From Acheta domesticus (taxonomy: Eukaryota > Arthropoda > Insecta > Orthoptera > Gryllidae), in NCBI GenBank assembly GCA_031308135.1, contig JAHLJT010003656.1:75690698-75754697 (forward strand): a DNA stretch of 64,000 nucleotides. The letters are read 5' to 3'. The notes beneath the pieces were generated by a model. That model had not been told where the DNA came from. It did no database searches and saw only the letters and a list, made by a program, of their open reading frames with translations. Both the position numbers and the translations under genes were made by a program. Positions 35,020 through 47,467 of the stretch are shown here, one piece after another; the stretch's first letter is position 1; the number at the start of each line of letters is the position of its first letter.

Positions 35020-38000
35020 AAGCAACGATTGATCAGAATAATCAAAATCCCATCGTTTACAAAAATATTAAGGAACTTAATTAACTGTTTTCTGATATAA
35101 AGCAACAAAATGTAAGATAATATATTACAAATTTACTCCTCTCCTTTCGTATCTGTCGTTCATATTTAGGAATGAGGTCTTTTAGTGTACCAAGACATTA
35201 CAACCCTGTATTAACAACGATATTCTATCGCGCAAAAAAGTGGCCTCCGCAATAATAACTGGAGAAATGTAATGGTTAGTTCTTAAAAACACTCAACATT
35301 TTGTAACTATCGCATTTCAATAAAGATTAGAACCCTAGCTACTCAAAAGCGGAAGCTTCTATTATTGAAAAAATCGAGATAATTACGAAAATATTGCGGT
35401 ACAAAAATGTTATCTTTAAGGCATTTACGTGCAGTTCTTTATGTCATGATTATGGATGCTGTATTATAAACAAACATAAGGTGGTCGGTGAATCAAATAA
35501 TTCGTTTAAAATGAATTGATGAAAAAAACCGTTTGGGAAAGGCCGACATAACGCAATCAAATAGAGTAACGAAAAAACAATATTACCGGCCGTCGTGTGT
35601 AAAGGATTTTACAGATCAACGTCAGTGAAGAACAGAAACAAATTTTTGGTTACGATTGAAAGAGAGCACTTGAATAACAGACTTGATCGGTCTCCATTTC
35701 CTTAATGGTGTTGGCTAGTGTATGGATCAGAATCCCCAATAACGACCAGCATTTTCATTTTAGGATGCACATGAGCGAACAACTAGTATTAGTTTCTTTT
35801 GGCGACTTTAAAAATTATATATCCTTAATATAAATAAATAACCTAAATTAAACATATAAACAACTTTTGATATTACTGAAAGCAGATTTTTATTTAGCCA
35901 AGATCGCTAAAACATTGTAAGGGATTTTCCTGGTTTGTTAGGTGACTTGTAGTTTAAAAATAGCAGAATTATTTTTCAAGAGTTAGTCAATAGTGACTCT
36001 CTCAAATTTTTTTATAATTTACTGAATTCATAATAAATTAATATAACTTTCTCAATGATAACTTTTGAGAAAAAAGTGACTGTTCGTCGCAGAAACCTTA
36101 CGCCACACCAGATATAGACAACTGTTTCTTTTAAAACTGTAATTGCAAAATTGTATTGCCGAACAAATACATGTCACTCTCTTGTTACGCATCGTTTTCT
36201 ACGACGTAACAGATGTTCTCAAAAACTTTTATTTTCTGACAACGACATCTTGTAAATGATAGTGACAACAAACAAGGTTGTTTAAACGTCGTACGTTTAG
36301 GGCAAAAAATGTAAATGAATTTATATCTGAATTCATGTTTTACTTTATTGATGTAAAAATTCAACCCGGCTTTAATACAAAGTGATCTCTCTCTTTCCAA
36401 AATCCACTACATTCACGTAATGACCCGTTTTAAATCATCTTCTAAAACAGTGCCCGCACGAGCTATTCGCCCGGCGCTTCTACGAGCACGGGCAACTTCC
36501 CCTGACCCCCACACGCTTCCCCTCCAAATCCAGAAAGGGGTGTACAGGCGCCAGCCCAAGCAGCGCGTGGAGATGAATAGTGCTTCACACTGAAATGTAT
36601 TTCCCGGATTTGTGCTATCAAACAACCGAAATTCGTATTATGTTTATATTATTTAATAGTACTAATTCATATTTCTTTTCTTTTTAAATTCTGACTTGTA
36701 CAAACATTTTTGCTAAGAGGCTGAAATATGTTTTTCTTGTTTTTGTTTTGCATTATGTTTTATTAAATAATTAAGTTATATGATATACATGTCAACAATA
36801 TTAAATAATTTATTATATACTTCTTGCCTGCATGTAATAAATTATTGCAGTTATTGAACTCTGATGTAAACAGATTACAAAATCAAGATATTGAGAATTC
36901 AAAAGTTTAATATTAATCTCAGTTGACAATTTGAAATCTGACTGATGTATTATTCCATTTTAATGGACCATTTCTATTGAGTGTACAATCCACGCTTCGA
37001 AGTCCGTTGCGCTAATGTTACAAGCATCGGATATGTGAATCTACAAGAGAAAATGTGAAATAATAAATGGGTCAGAACATCTTCACATTACTTTAATACA
37101 CCAGTAAGGAACGCTTGACAGAGGAGTGGGTAAAAATCTAATGAACTAAATTGTTGCCCTACTGTTCATAGAATACCCTAGTAGACCGTAATTTCTATGA
37201 GAAACACTATTTAATAACATAATTGTTGCTAGGAATTCAAACGAATAGCATAAACGATTCAGAGTACTAATCAAGAATTATTTTCTTATGTAGATCTTAA
37301 TTTGGTGAATCATGAAGTAATTTGTAAATCAAAGAACAAAGCAACTTGAGTACATTAGTATAAAATTTCACAAATACTTTACGGTTTAGAAATTTAACAC
37401 CAACAATGGATTCTTTTTTTGTTTTTTTACCGCCTATAACCCGACCAAGCGATGTGTCTGACTCAACATAATCTCCTTCTCCATATGTCATATACAGTTT
37501 TTACCTGTTTTTTGGACCAAATAAATAAATAAATAAAGAGAGACCGGCGTACCTGAGAACTACGAAACGGCCATAGTTGCATCGCGTGTTACACCGGGGC
37601 GGTATAATCTGGTGCGTTCATGGTCCTGTTCCAGAGTAATAAAACAGTTTTGCATAAGTTAGTACGTAATGCTAATTAATCAGCCCAATTAGTTTTTATT
37701 TAGATAATTTTTCATAAAAACATTACGTTAATCACAGAGAGCACCAAATAATTTGATCACTTATTAACAATTTTTAACACATACATTACATTGTATTTTA
37801 TGAGAATCTGAAAGTTAAGGCAGAAATTCCTGGATGTTTTTCATTAAATACAATAATGTCATGTACTCATGCTTGAGAATTTGTTGTGTAGCATAACTAC
37901 AATGTGCTTACTTTTAAGTACTCAAAATACTTCCATTCGTCCTATCGTTTTCAATATTTTTAATACAATGATACCGAACGCGTCGGCATTTATCCGTGAT

Positions 38001-39185
38001 TTTAAATGGACTGTCACGGATATTGTTGAACATAAGATGTCAAAGTTGAACATGAGGACCATATTATGCACGGGGCCTCGGTCTAGATCAATGCTTCAGT
38101 TTTCAGTTGCACAGAGTACACCAAGAGCTCTGTCTCTTTCTCTCCGAAACAAAAACGAAGCGCAGGCCTGCCCTTCCTCATCGCCAGCCCTAAACTCCGG
38201 ATGGTCGGGTTATACTTTGCATTCCCGTACCTGGTAGCACTTCGGAGAAAGAAGGAAGTCTTTGGTTCATACCATTTCACCAAAGCCAACAAATTCGTTC
38301 AAACCTTCACTGGACAACACGTTCAAAAATAGAGCAAATACATTAAAAAAAAAGGAAGACTGAAAACTGATGTTGAATACATACATAGTTTTCTTTATGA
38401 CTATAGCTACAATCATTAGTTTTATTAGATAAATCTTTAAAGAAAACACCCGCTGCATCTGACACTTTCAAGAATGGATCAAAAAGAAGAATAAAACACC
38501 TAAGGAAACAAGTTAATCATTAATAGGCAATTTTATAGTAAATACGAAAGAAAATTATTTACTATACAACAATGCATTTCAATCAGTATTTATGTATATA
38601 CTTCATTCAAAGGGATCTGTATAGATTAAACTACAAATTATTGAATTTGGTTGCCAGGTTTAAAGAGCGCAAGTACCGATTAAATACGTTTGGATGACCA
38701 GTTTTTACTATTGCGCATTAAGTGCATTTTGTCGGAGGCTGCACAGCTGCATCAGGAGGCACGATGCGCGTCCGAGCGCGATTTTGGGCTTCGAAATCAG
38801 GCAGTAAACGTCTCTTCATGCGAAAAATGCGAGAGCCATGTAACCGTTTGTTTCTTTTTTCCATTGATTAAACGTCGAAAAACTGCAAAATAGACGATGG
38901 GGTGGGTATGTATCCGGGGCTGAGTGCAGCCGGCGGTAGTAATTAAATACAGTACAATGTGTCGCTCTAAATAATAAACGAAACATACAAGAGTTCATTG
39001 GACAATGTGATTTTAACAGATGTCCGGTTGTTTCAGCAGCAATTGCTACTCTTGTTCGTATAGTTTAGTAGATGTCATTGACTTGCAATATTGGAACAAA
39101 ACACTTTTTGTTGTGTTGCATTATTTCAAGTGTAACTATAATATTAAATAAATATAGTTAAAAATATTAAGTAAGAAGAAAAATG

Positions 39186-39187
<2 letters not shown>
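35020..39187. other. Long AT-rich stretch without recognisable gene
   Basis: Over 4 kb with only short open frames (largest 122 codons at 37869-38237, no motif). I found no splice-flanked exon, tRNA head or inverted repeat that I can defend. Confidence 0.45.

Positions 39188-39188
<1 letters not shown>

Positions 39189-39232
<44 letters not shown>
39189..39232. repeat. (TA)n microsatellite
   Basis: About 22 TA units directly adjoin the left end of the foldback element. Confidence 0.95.
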
Positions 39233-39241
<9 letters not shown>

Positions 39242-39245
<4 letters not shown>

Positions 39246-40434
39246 GGGTGAGTCACGTAACTTTAGCACCTTCTGTAACTTTTGAACGGTTGAAGTTATT
39301 GCAATGCAGTTTTCACGGAATTATATGAAGCCAAGGGGATAATTGATATGTGCATTAATTTCTATTTTATCACTTGCATTTTACGAGATTTTTGACGTAG
39401 CTTTGTTTTTTTAAATAAATTTTTTTTAAATACATATTTTTTTCAGTCCACCATGACGAGCGCAAAAAGACAAATCCAATGATATACATATTGTCATATA
39501 TTAGATAAGCATTTTTTGAGTAATTTTGTTTTTTGCGGACATTTTGAATAGTCCACTACACTATGTCACGCAGCGCTCCACCAGCAACGGGCGCCCGGGC
39601 AAGGGAAGGGAGATTTAAAAATACGAAACATATTCCAAATATTCACAAAACCATTACAGTTTTTTCCTTTACTGTGCTTTCCATCCTTCCGCATTTTCAG
39701 ATTTTTGTCTTTCTTTGATTGAAGGATGGAAAATAAGGATTTGACATATGTATTATAATAAAATTGTTTATAACTTCAACTTCATTTAATGGGGTTTCAT
39801 AAGATACGAATTAATGGGATCTTGAAACACAGCATAATAAGAATAAATTATTAAGACTGTACAAAAATATTGCATATCTTGAGCAAACAATTTCAATGTT
39901 AATAAGCATATAATAATAACTTAGGGATAGAAACAATCTTATTTCAATACACAGTACTTATGACAAATCCATATTTTCAATTCTTAGGAAATACAAAATA
40001 TTTGAAAATGGGGCAGGATGGAAAGCAGAGTTCAGGGAAAATGCATCAGTGTTGGGAATATTTGGAATATGTTTCGTATTCTCAAGTACTAAAATCACTT
40101 CCCTGAGCCCGCGTTTGCTGGGGGAGCGCTGCGTGACCTTGTGGGGCTGACAGTTACAATGCAAATATCCGTTAAATACAAGTCGCAAAAAAATCAAAAT
40201 TACTCAAAAAATGCTTATCTAACATATGACAATATTTATATCTTTGGATTTGTCTTTTTACGCTTGTCATGATAGACAGAAAAATATGTATATTTTTTTA
40301 TATATGTCCCATTTGAAAAAACAAAGCTACCTCAAATATCTCGTAAAATATAAGTGATAGAACAGAAACCAATACACATTTCAATTAGCCCCATTCCCTC
40401 ATTCACTTCCGTGAAAACTGCATTGCAATATCGT

Positions 40435-40438
<4 letters not shown>
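39242..40438. mobile_element. Foldback-type element with ~500-bp inverted arms
   Basis: The left arm (39242-39762) begins CACAGGGTGAGTCACGTAAC. The right arm (39943-40438) is its diverged reverse complement; paired blocks include TTGCAATGCAGTTTTCACGGAA, TTAGATAAGCATTTTTTGAGTAATTTTG, CACGCAGCGCTCC and AATACGAAACATATTCCAAATATTC. The spacer is about 180 bp. The right end lacks about 47 bp of the left terminus and runs into (TA)n. There is no transposase. (TA)n on both sides suits a TA-targeting (mariner-like) or AT-targeting element. Confidence 0.8.

Positions 40439-40479
<41 letters not shown>
40439..40479. repeat. (TA)n microsatellite
   Basis: About 20 TA units separate the foldback element from the next unit. 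Confidence 0.95.
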
Positions 40480-40481
<2 letters not shown>

Positions 40482-40482
<1 letters not shown>

Positions 40483-41710
40483 GACCGTACTTACCTTTAT
40501 CGGTCTTCGGGGATGCACATATAAAAATTTTTGTTCATTAGGGTAAGGTTAAGGGGAAGTCTTTAAGGAGGATACTTTAACCAGCATGTCTGAATTCGAT
40601 GAATCTATTACTACACAAACAAGATTTATTAAGAATAACAATTTACATTAATAATACAATTTACATTACTGAAATGATCGCAGATCATTAATGAATACTA
40701 ATTACACGATTTACATTATATGTCTCTGATTGTTCCTATTGTTTTTACATTTCTTATTCCCGTTCATGATACTTCCATCTCCCTGAAACTACATGCCATC
40801 CTCTCTCATCACAGGTACTGATGCTTTTCTTTATTACTCCGATGAGCATCCTGAACCGTCATATCCCATATCCGACCCTCATCTATTCTTATTCATAACT
40901 ATCGTTACTTATCTGAGCCTTCCACTGTTGCTGCCTTCCGTGCGATGTGCCCGCTGTGCGATGATTCCGCCACGTGCCGCTACCCAATGTCGTTGCCGTG
41001 AGGTTGCCTTGGCGCCGCCGTCGTTCTGCGTCTGCACACGTGTCGCTAACGGTCCGTCCTCGCACACCGGCGTTGTCTCGCCGCCAACTTCTTTTCCCAC
41101 ACGTCGGAATTCCAGTTTCGGCTCGCAGGGCTCCAAAACGCGGTCCCGCACCCGCACAGCTACACCGATTGGTTGAGGATTAATAAAAGATCGTTTTCTC
41201 TTTTCGATTGCATCTGTCTATTTCCGTAACACATTAATCTTTCCTTTGTGTTCCCTCCGTCCCACTGGTCTCGCCAAAAATCATCACTATCACCACTAAT
41301 GTTCTAATTCTCACACCACCTTGTCGCAATTGCAGTATCGCCCACGTGTCCATTCAATGTTGCACTTCTCTAGCCAAATTTCGTGATTATGTCTTTTCGA
41401 ACACACTTATGACAATCCTTAATCACTTTCATCACTGAGTTTGTCACACTTCTCCTTCCTTTGATCCAAATTGCCTCGATTACTCCCGATTTCTTCCATA
41501 ACATCATCACATCACTCCTCTGTCGCCATCTCCCCTCGTTACCTGTCCGCCATTCGCTCCCGACTGACCTCCGCTCGGTGTAACCGACCAATCCCTCGTT
41601 CCAGGCGCTCGTTCACGGCTCCGGTTTGATTTACCCCACGACGATTCATTGACTGCGCGCCACTTTCGAATGTTGTGATTTGCCTAATGCTGATGTTTTG
41701 ACCATACGGT

Positions 41711-41714
<4 letters not shown>
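40482..41714. mobile_element. Possible element bounded by TGACCGTA...TACGGTCA between TA repeats
   Basis: The segment between two (TA)n tracts starts TGTGACCGTA and ends TACGGTCA, giving 8-bp inverted termini beginning TG and ending CA, as in an LTR. It is about 1.23 kb, has a mixed-composition interior and an AATAAA near 41181 followed by T-rich sequence. It could be a solo LTR or a short-TIR element. A target duplication cannot be judged in TA-repeat flanks. A 127-codon frame at 40793-41176 has no recognisable domain. Confidence 0.35.

Positions 41715-41755
<41 letters not shown>
41715..41755. repeat. (TA)n(CA)n microsatellite
   Basis: About 18 TA units followed by CACACACACA. Confidence 0.9.
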
Positions 41756-41765
<10 letters not shown>

Positions 41766-42146
41766 GGTGTCGGGGCTTAATTTTTCTGTCTGAGCAAATA
41801 CGCTAATTTCTCTTCTAAATAATAAACAATTTACATGTTAAAGGTTTTTTCAAGTTTTCTTGACAAAATATTCGTTTCTATATTCCCACCATCTCACAGG
41901 ACTAGATTTTTGCATGTTAATTGAGATATTTACTTCTAGCTAAAATAAAATAGGTTCGACAAGGTTTTATATTCTTATTTATCTAATTCTAAAACACCTT
42001 TAAATCCAATAATTCGATTTATGTATATCCAGACTTCAACAAGAATCGTTTAAATTTGGCATCACATAAATAATATACATTGCCCAAATATCCATAGAAA
42101 TTGACTACCCCTTGAAAATAAATTGCATAAAAAACTTCCAATTTCC

Positions 42147-42325
42147 AACGGCGGAGACAGGACGGCGGAGACAGGGGCGGCGGAGACAGGGACGGCGGAG
42201 ACAGGGACGGCGGAGACAGGGACGGCGGAGACAGGGACGGCGGAGACAGGGACGGCGGAGACAGGGACGGCGGAGACAGGGACGGCGGAGACAGGGACGG
42301 CGGAGACAGGGACGGCGGAGATGGG
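42147..42325. repeat. 15-bp minisatellite (GACGGCGGAGACAGG), about 12 units
   Basis: Twelve nearly identical 15-bp units; the second or third reads GGCGGCGGAGACAGG and the last GACGGCGGAGATGGG. The left junction is an abrupt switch from AT-rich sequence; the right side continues as GC-rich DNA to about 42660. The array keeps several frames open on both strands, giving artefact ORFs with LRRPC- or TAETG-type repeats. Confidence 0.95.
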
Positions 42326-42660
42326 ACGGTAACAGAAGGCACGGGACGAGCCTCGTGGGCAGGGAGGACGGGGCGTTTGAGGGGGAGGAGCAGGAGGGGC
42401 CGGGGGATCGGATCTGAGGCGGCGACTGGCTGCGGTGCCGATTCCATTTGTCGCGGCCGCTTAATGTTGCAGGCCTCTTCAACTATGGATGAAATCAGCG
42501 CTCGATCGCCGCCTCGCCCTCGCCCTGTTCCGTCCCCTCTCCCAGGGCGTGGCCCTTCTCCCTTCCCCCATCCCTCCCCTTCCATTGCGTCTGGCCCCAG
42601 AGGGCGAGGGCTTTCGCGCCCCCGCAGCCTGCGTGCCGCCTCTAACTTCCTGGTGAAGGG
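42326..42660. other. GC-rich segment downstream of the minisatellite
   Basis: Mixed GC-rich sequence with C-rich CGCCCTCGCCCT stretches. No domain in any frame. Confidence 0.4.
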
Positions 42661-42669
42661 CAATTGAAA

Positions 42670-44055
42670 AATCTCACGGACTGAATAACTCGAGAATGCT
42701 ATTTCTCACACTCAGATGTTTCCTTGCAAATTTGAGATCCAGTGTTCTAACGCAATATTTGTGTACATTTTAAACAAGTAAACCGTTGTCTTTTATTCAT
42801 TTCCATGCAGAGCACATGAAATGGAGAAGGTGTTCATAAATAATTAAGGGTCACGTGTACGCAATTTTTTGGCTGAATTACGCTCATTATTTGAGTATTG
42901 AACATCTGTGATTTTGCACTATAATGCGGATCGTATTGGTGTATATCAAACGAATCCTCTGACACCAAAGCAACTATAAAACAGAGCAGACAATTTCGAT
43001 ACTAAGCATTTCCGGATAATGGTGTTAGTAACCACTTTTCTTTTCTCTAGGAACGAATTCCATTCCCGGAGTTGTTACATTGATTTTTCACTCATTCTGT
43101 AATCGCGGTGTGTCTCTTGATATGAGCGTTTGGGGGTTTTATAAATCTTTTATTGTTCACCTTATTATGTCCTCCAGTGTGCTGAAATGTAGAAAGGTTT
43201 TTTTTGAAAATATAAAGTATAAGAAATAGTGAAGGAACAATATTTGAAATATATAAAACTAGAAACTAGGAATATCCTCAGAGGATCCTTTAGAAATATT
43301 TTACAATTAGTGGAAAAACAAAGAAATGGTGGGATAGATTATTTAAGAAAGGAGTATGTCAAAGGTCCGAATGAAAATTGTCAGAAAGGACATAACTGTC
43401 TGAAAATGGTTTTGAAAAATTTCTTTTAAACCTTTTATTTAAATATAGTAAAGTTACTAAAAATAAAGAAACGACATTTGTATCCTAGTTTTATTACGAC
43501 TTCCGTCAATTATTACAATATTCTTAATATTTCTGCCTAATCTCGAACAGCATTTCGGCAACTTTTAACAATACCTTTAGAATATGTAGCTTTATTAGGT
43601 GGACAAAGAATTACTGATGATCCAAAATGTAGATATGACCGGCCACGTATACTCCAATTGGGCTGATATTGCCCTGTGGCAGAATGCAGAAACATAAAAG
43701 TACATTGGCAATTACAAAACACAATTAAAAATAAAAACAATATACAAAAAATCAATATAAAAAAATAAATTATCTTCGTCATTACCTAGAACATGCGAAT
43801 GCATTTACATACATATACAACAAATGAAACTATTTTATTATACGTATGTATACAACTTCTTATGTATTTCTTACATAAGATGTAAGAAAAGAACAAAAAT
43901 GAGATGAAAGTGTAAGAAGCCACGTTTTAGGGGTTCCATTTAATTATTTTGAAACATTCTCATTTCTTATCAACCTTAAGTCTATTAAAATTGCCGTAAG
44001 AATTTATTTTTGAATTACGTCTAACTTTCGAGCAGTGTTGCAGCCAAGAAAACTT
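42670..44055. other. AT-rich stretch without recognisable gene
   Basis: Only short open frames (66-81 codons) without motifs. Confidence 0.5.
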
Positions 44056-44061
44056 TACCAG

Positions 44062-44381
44062 GGAGACTCAACTCCGGTTATGTGTGCATACTAGAAAAAC
44101 GTCTGCAGCTAACTGGACACACTTAGCTTCAGCGACAGCATGCGGTGAATGAAGGAACTTTTCTCGGCTTTTTTTCGGCCTTAAACAGCGCGCACACACG
44201 CTCTTGTCCCACTTCATCTGCACTTAAATGTGCGTAGGTGTAGTCTTGAAGCATGAGCTGGGTGGCCAATGGCCGAAAATACCTTAAAAGCTGCTCCCAT
44301 TGAACGCGGGATGTCGCTGAAGCTAAGTGTGTCCGATTAGCTGCGGACGCTTTTCATACATCCCTCAAAACCGGAGTCTCC
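44062..44381. mobile_element. MITE with ~75-bp terminal inverted repeats
   Basis: The left arm starts GGAGACTCAACTCCGG and includes GCAGCTAACTGGACACACTTAGCTTCAGCGACA. The right arm is its complement (TGTCGCTGAAGCTAAGTGTGTCC, GCTGCGGACG, CCGGAGTCTCC). Arms are about 75 bp with a few indels; the interior of about 170 bp is non-coding. A target duplication was not evident. Confidence 0.8.
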
Positions 44382-44389
44382 TACTTACA

Positions 44390-44470
44390 GACTTCATGAT
44401 TACAGTGTACGGCAGGTGGGGGTCGAACTCATGACCCGGAGGCTTCAATCAGAAGGCCAGAGACGGGGGA
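44390..44470 (-). mobile_element. Possible tRNA-related SINE fragment, minus strand
   Basis: Read on the minus strand, CGGGTCATGAGTTCGACCCCCACC contains a good Pol III B-box (AGTTCGACCCC). No body could be matched to another family in the window. Confidence 0.3.
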
Positions 44471-44554
44471 CGCAACAATAAACTTTAAACTGGCGCCGCT
44501 CGCCGTGAGTAGCCGAATTTCCGCGACCCCCCCACCACCACCAGCGGGGCATCG

Positions 44555-44885
44555 TCACAGCCGAAACAAGCCCAATGTCCCTTCTGGTCTCTTGACATGT
44601 GAAGTAGTGTAGTGCATATCTGTGTGTGTAAGTAAGGGTTGGGGATAGGACAAGGAAGAGGAAGGAAAGATCGTGTGCGGTCCTTGGCCTTTTTTTAGGG
44701 TACTGCCCTGTTTTTCACCTGATACGGATCGAAAAAAACACGGAAAACTACCGATCAGAGCAGCCGGCCGCGAGCATTCTCCTCCAGCCAACGGGTGAAT
44801 TCGACCTAGCTATCTAGCTAGTATCGAAAACCGTACCGTCGACAGGAGTCGAAGCCTAGGGCCTTCTGATCAGTATTAACGTCAT
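44555..44885 (-). mobile_element. SINE family A, minus strand, 3'-truncated
   Basis: It contains, in family order on the minus strand, a head with B-box GGCTTCGACTCCTG, GAATTCACCCGTTGGCTGGAGGAG, CGGCCGGCTGCTCTGATCGG, the CCGTGTTTTTTTCGATCC body, GGACCGCACACGATCTTTCC, TTACTTACACACAC and ACTACACTACTTCACATGTC. It stops near 44560 without the 3' tail block present in the 46440-46920 copy. Confidence 0.75.
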
Positions 44886-44929
44886 CCTCAGAATTTACGA
44901 TAACGTGATACTCGTCACAAATGTGACGA

Positions 44930-45158
44930 TGAGCAGGCGAGCGGATGTCCAGGAGGCCTAGGCAATCGGGAGGCCGGGGAGAGCCGGCCGGCGCGGCGCG
45001 AGAGTTTAATGGAGCCACGAAATAACTCCGCCCCCAAACACTCGCGCCGTGGAGCGGCCATTTCCTCTTTAGAGAGCGGCCAGGAAGCGCCCGCGCCGAC
45101 GATCCGTACCGCCAGCGCCGCTGCCGGTCACACGTCACACGCACCGTCTCGGTTTCGT
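44930..45158. other. CpG-rich segment
   Basis: CpG-dense single-copy-looking sequence (GCCGGCCGGCGCGGCGCG, CGCGCCGTGGAGCGGCC) between a SINE and an hAT element. No domain in its short frames. Confidence 0.35.
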
Positions 45159-45166
45159 CTCATTTG

Positions 45167-45927
45167 CAGGGCCGCTTTACCAGCATTGGGGGCCCTTGGG
45201 CCTAGGTTAATCTGGGGGCTCCCTATTGTTGATTGATGGATTCGTGATTCCGGGGGCGTCAACTACTGAGGTCTTCAGTCCCGTAAGTGTTGTGTGTGTG
45301 TTTTCTTCAGGGGGATGGCGGTGATCTTTTTCCCCGATGGATGGCGAGATCCGGCGCCGACCTACCGTCGACTAGTGGGGTTTCCTCCAACCAGGTATCT
45401 CCCACCCGCGGGGCAACGCCCCAGCCGGGAGAAGCTCTGAGCTCCCGACTGGTCGCCCGGGATGTGTGGAAGTGTAGTGAATGTTAGTGTACGTAACCCC
45501 CTATTCTTACTTTCACCGATCTCTCAACCCCCAAATTCGATACTGAAATATAAAGAAAATGCTATCCTCTCAGATCTTTCTTTTAATATTCTGAAAGCAT
45601 TTCTTGGTGTTTCATTTAAACATTATTAAAAAAAATTATAATTACATTGAAAAAGACTGTCTGTTATTGAATTGTACAATTTAAAATTGAAACGTGTCAA
45701 CCCCCTACATTCCATAATATAAATATTATCCAATGATGCGCGACATATCACTTCGTTATGCCAATTTTTGCGAATAGTTTAATCATACATAACATGTTTT
45801 ATATGTTTTTAATTTTATTTTTAAAAAAACATAGTATTAAATACTTTCTTAAGATTTATGGGGGCCCCTTGAACTTTGGGGGTTCTGGGCCCGGGCCCTT
45901 CTGCCCCAGTGCGTTAACACGGCGCTA
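45167..45927. mobile_element. Non-autonomous hAT element with perfect 8-bp TSD
   Basis: The element begins CAGGGCCG and ends CGGCGCTA (imperfect inverted termini). Sub-terminal blocks GGGGGCCCTTGGGCC at the left and GGGCCCGGGCCCTTCTGCCCC at the right are also inverted. It is flanked by identical CTCATTTG copies at 45159-45166 and 45928-45935; an 8-bp duplication plus CAGGGCCG termini is typical of hAT. It is 761 bp, without a transposase, and contains a SINE family A 3' fragment (45245-45495), so the original hAT was about 500 bp. Confidence 0.85.
45235..45495 (-). mobile_element. SINE family A, 5'-truncated, minus strand, inside hAT
   Basis: It carries the 3' half of the family: TTCCGGGGGCGTCAACTACTG, GGCGAGATCCGGCGCCGACC, TACCGTCGACTAGTGGGGTTTCC, CACCCGCGGGGCAACGCCCCAGCCGGGAGAAGC and GCCCGGGATGTGTGGAAGTG. 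The TTGATTGATGGATTC at the left is the simple-repeat 3' tail. It matches the 51520-51775 copy closely. Confidence 0.75.
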
Positions 45928-46439
45928 CTCATTTGCGAATGATGATTACGGTTTAAGAGTGCTTCAGTATCTAAAATCGTTGGCACCCGTGACTATCTTA
46001 AGAGCGTGTAGTATCTATTACGGCTAATGTCGAAATCTAGCTATTTCCCGAATTAGCCTGTTAACGCCCAAAAAGGGCGAATAAAGTCCGAAGGAGGAGC
46101 AGCTCTCAGACATTTCAAACTTACCATTTCACCACCTGGCCACAGTTGTAGTAATTAACAATTACTTGAGAATACGGCTCCCGTTTTCACAGTAGCCTAC
46201 TACCGTTACGGACGCATAGATACTTAGCATGAAGAATCTCTCGGTATACCCCCTATAGCTTGAGCCAATTGAGCACAATCAAACATCAATGTTAACAATT
46301 ATTTCTTGCTACGGAGCTGTGAAATCGCAACGGCACTCGCCAATCACAAGAAAGCAAACTTATTCCCACCAATTTTTAAAACTTACTACTGTGACCAGAT
46401 TGTGAAATTTGAAGGGTATCCCTCACAGAAGCTCTCAAT

Positions 46440-46925
46440 TCTTAGAGACTGACTGATTGATTGATTATTTCCGGACGCATCGATGTAGACGTCAGTGTTC
46501 TTCCTCCGATGTATTGTGAAATCCGGCACCGAGCTGGCGTGGACGACTTGGCGTGGTTTTCCCACACGGATAACTCTCACCAGCAGCCCAGTCGGAACGA
46601 GCTCAAAGCTCCTGACTGGTCTCCGGACATGTGAGGGAGTGTAGCGCATAAGTGTGTGTGTGTGTGTGTGTGTGTAAGTATGGGGTGAGGATAGGACAAG
46701 GAAGAGAAAGAATAGATCACCCGTGGTCCGTGGCTCGTTTATTAGGATACTGTCCCGGCATTCACCTGGTATGGATTTGAGAACTCACGAACAACTACCG
46801 ATTAGTGCAGCCGGCCGCTAGATCTCTCCTCCAGGTAGCATCTGAATTCAACCTAGCAATGTAGCTAGAGTCGAAAATCTTGCCACTGTCGGGGCTCCTC
46901 CGGGTCAGAAGCAGTGAAGTGACAT
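46440..46925 (-). mobile_element. SINE family A, full-length copy, minus strand
   Basis: This is the best copy. Read on the minus strand from 46925: a tRNA-like head, TTTTCGACTCTAGCTACATTGC, GGTTGAATTCAGATGCTACC, CGGCCGGCTGCACTAATCGG, a central body, CTTTCTCTTCCTTGTCCTATCC, a (CA)n run, GCGCTACACTCCCTCACATGTCC, AGCTTTGAGCTCGTTCCGACTGGGC, and GCCGGATTTCACAATACATCGG. It ends in an (AATC)n-like tail at 46445-46465. Length is about 480 bp. Confidence 0.8.
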
Positions 46926-47269
46926 CAGTGGATGCCCTACGTTAAAGGCTGTTCGGAGAGTTGTCTCGATGGAGCAAGTAGTCAGATCAACTGGAGGTAT
47001 CTAGGGAGGTTCGTGTCGGATTCCCGGATGGGACTGTCAGTTCTCTGAAAAACATCATTTACAGCACACTTCGGTCTTAAGCCGCTTATAGTTTGCATAA
47101 GCGAATACGAGGTGGTTGGAATAAGTGAAGTTTCGTTGACGCTGATACAAGTTTGCAGATATTTTTATATAAGGAAGATGGATTTGACTGCTGGTGGGAA
47201 ATTTCTGAGGCAAGTGGGAGACGACTCTTTGTTACTCTTTGTCAGTCATAAATTTCTGCTTAGATGATA

Positions 47270-47434
47270 CCACCTCCATCCCGCTTTCCCTCTATCCCTC
47301 ACCGTCTCCTTCTAACCCTCACCCTTCCGTTGTCACTTCCACTCACTCACTACCTCACCCAATCTCCCGCCCACTCTCCCTTTATTTTATTTAGTAGTTC
47401 ACATCCACACAAACAATTTAATTATTAGATTACA

Positions 47435-47467
<33 letters not shown>

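Noticed and set aside
40793..41176. 127-codon plus-strand frame
   Set aside because: Mixed composition, no domain, and it lies inside a probable mobile element.
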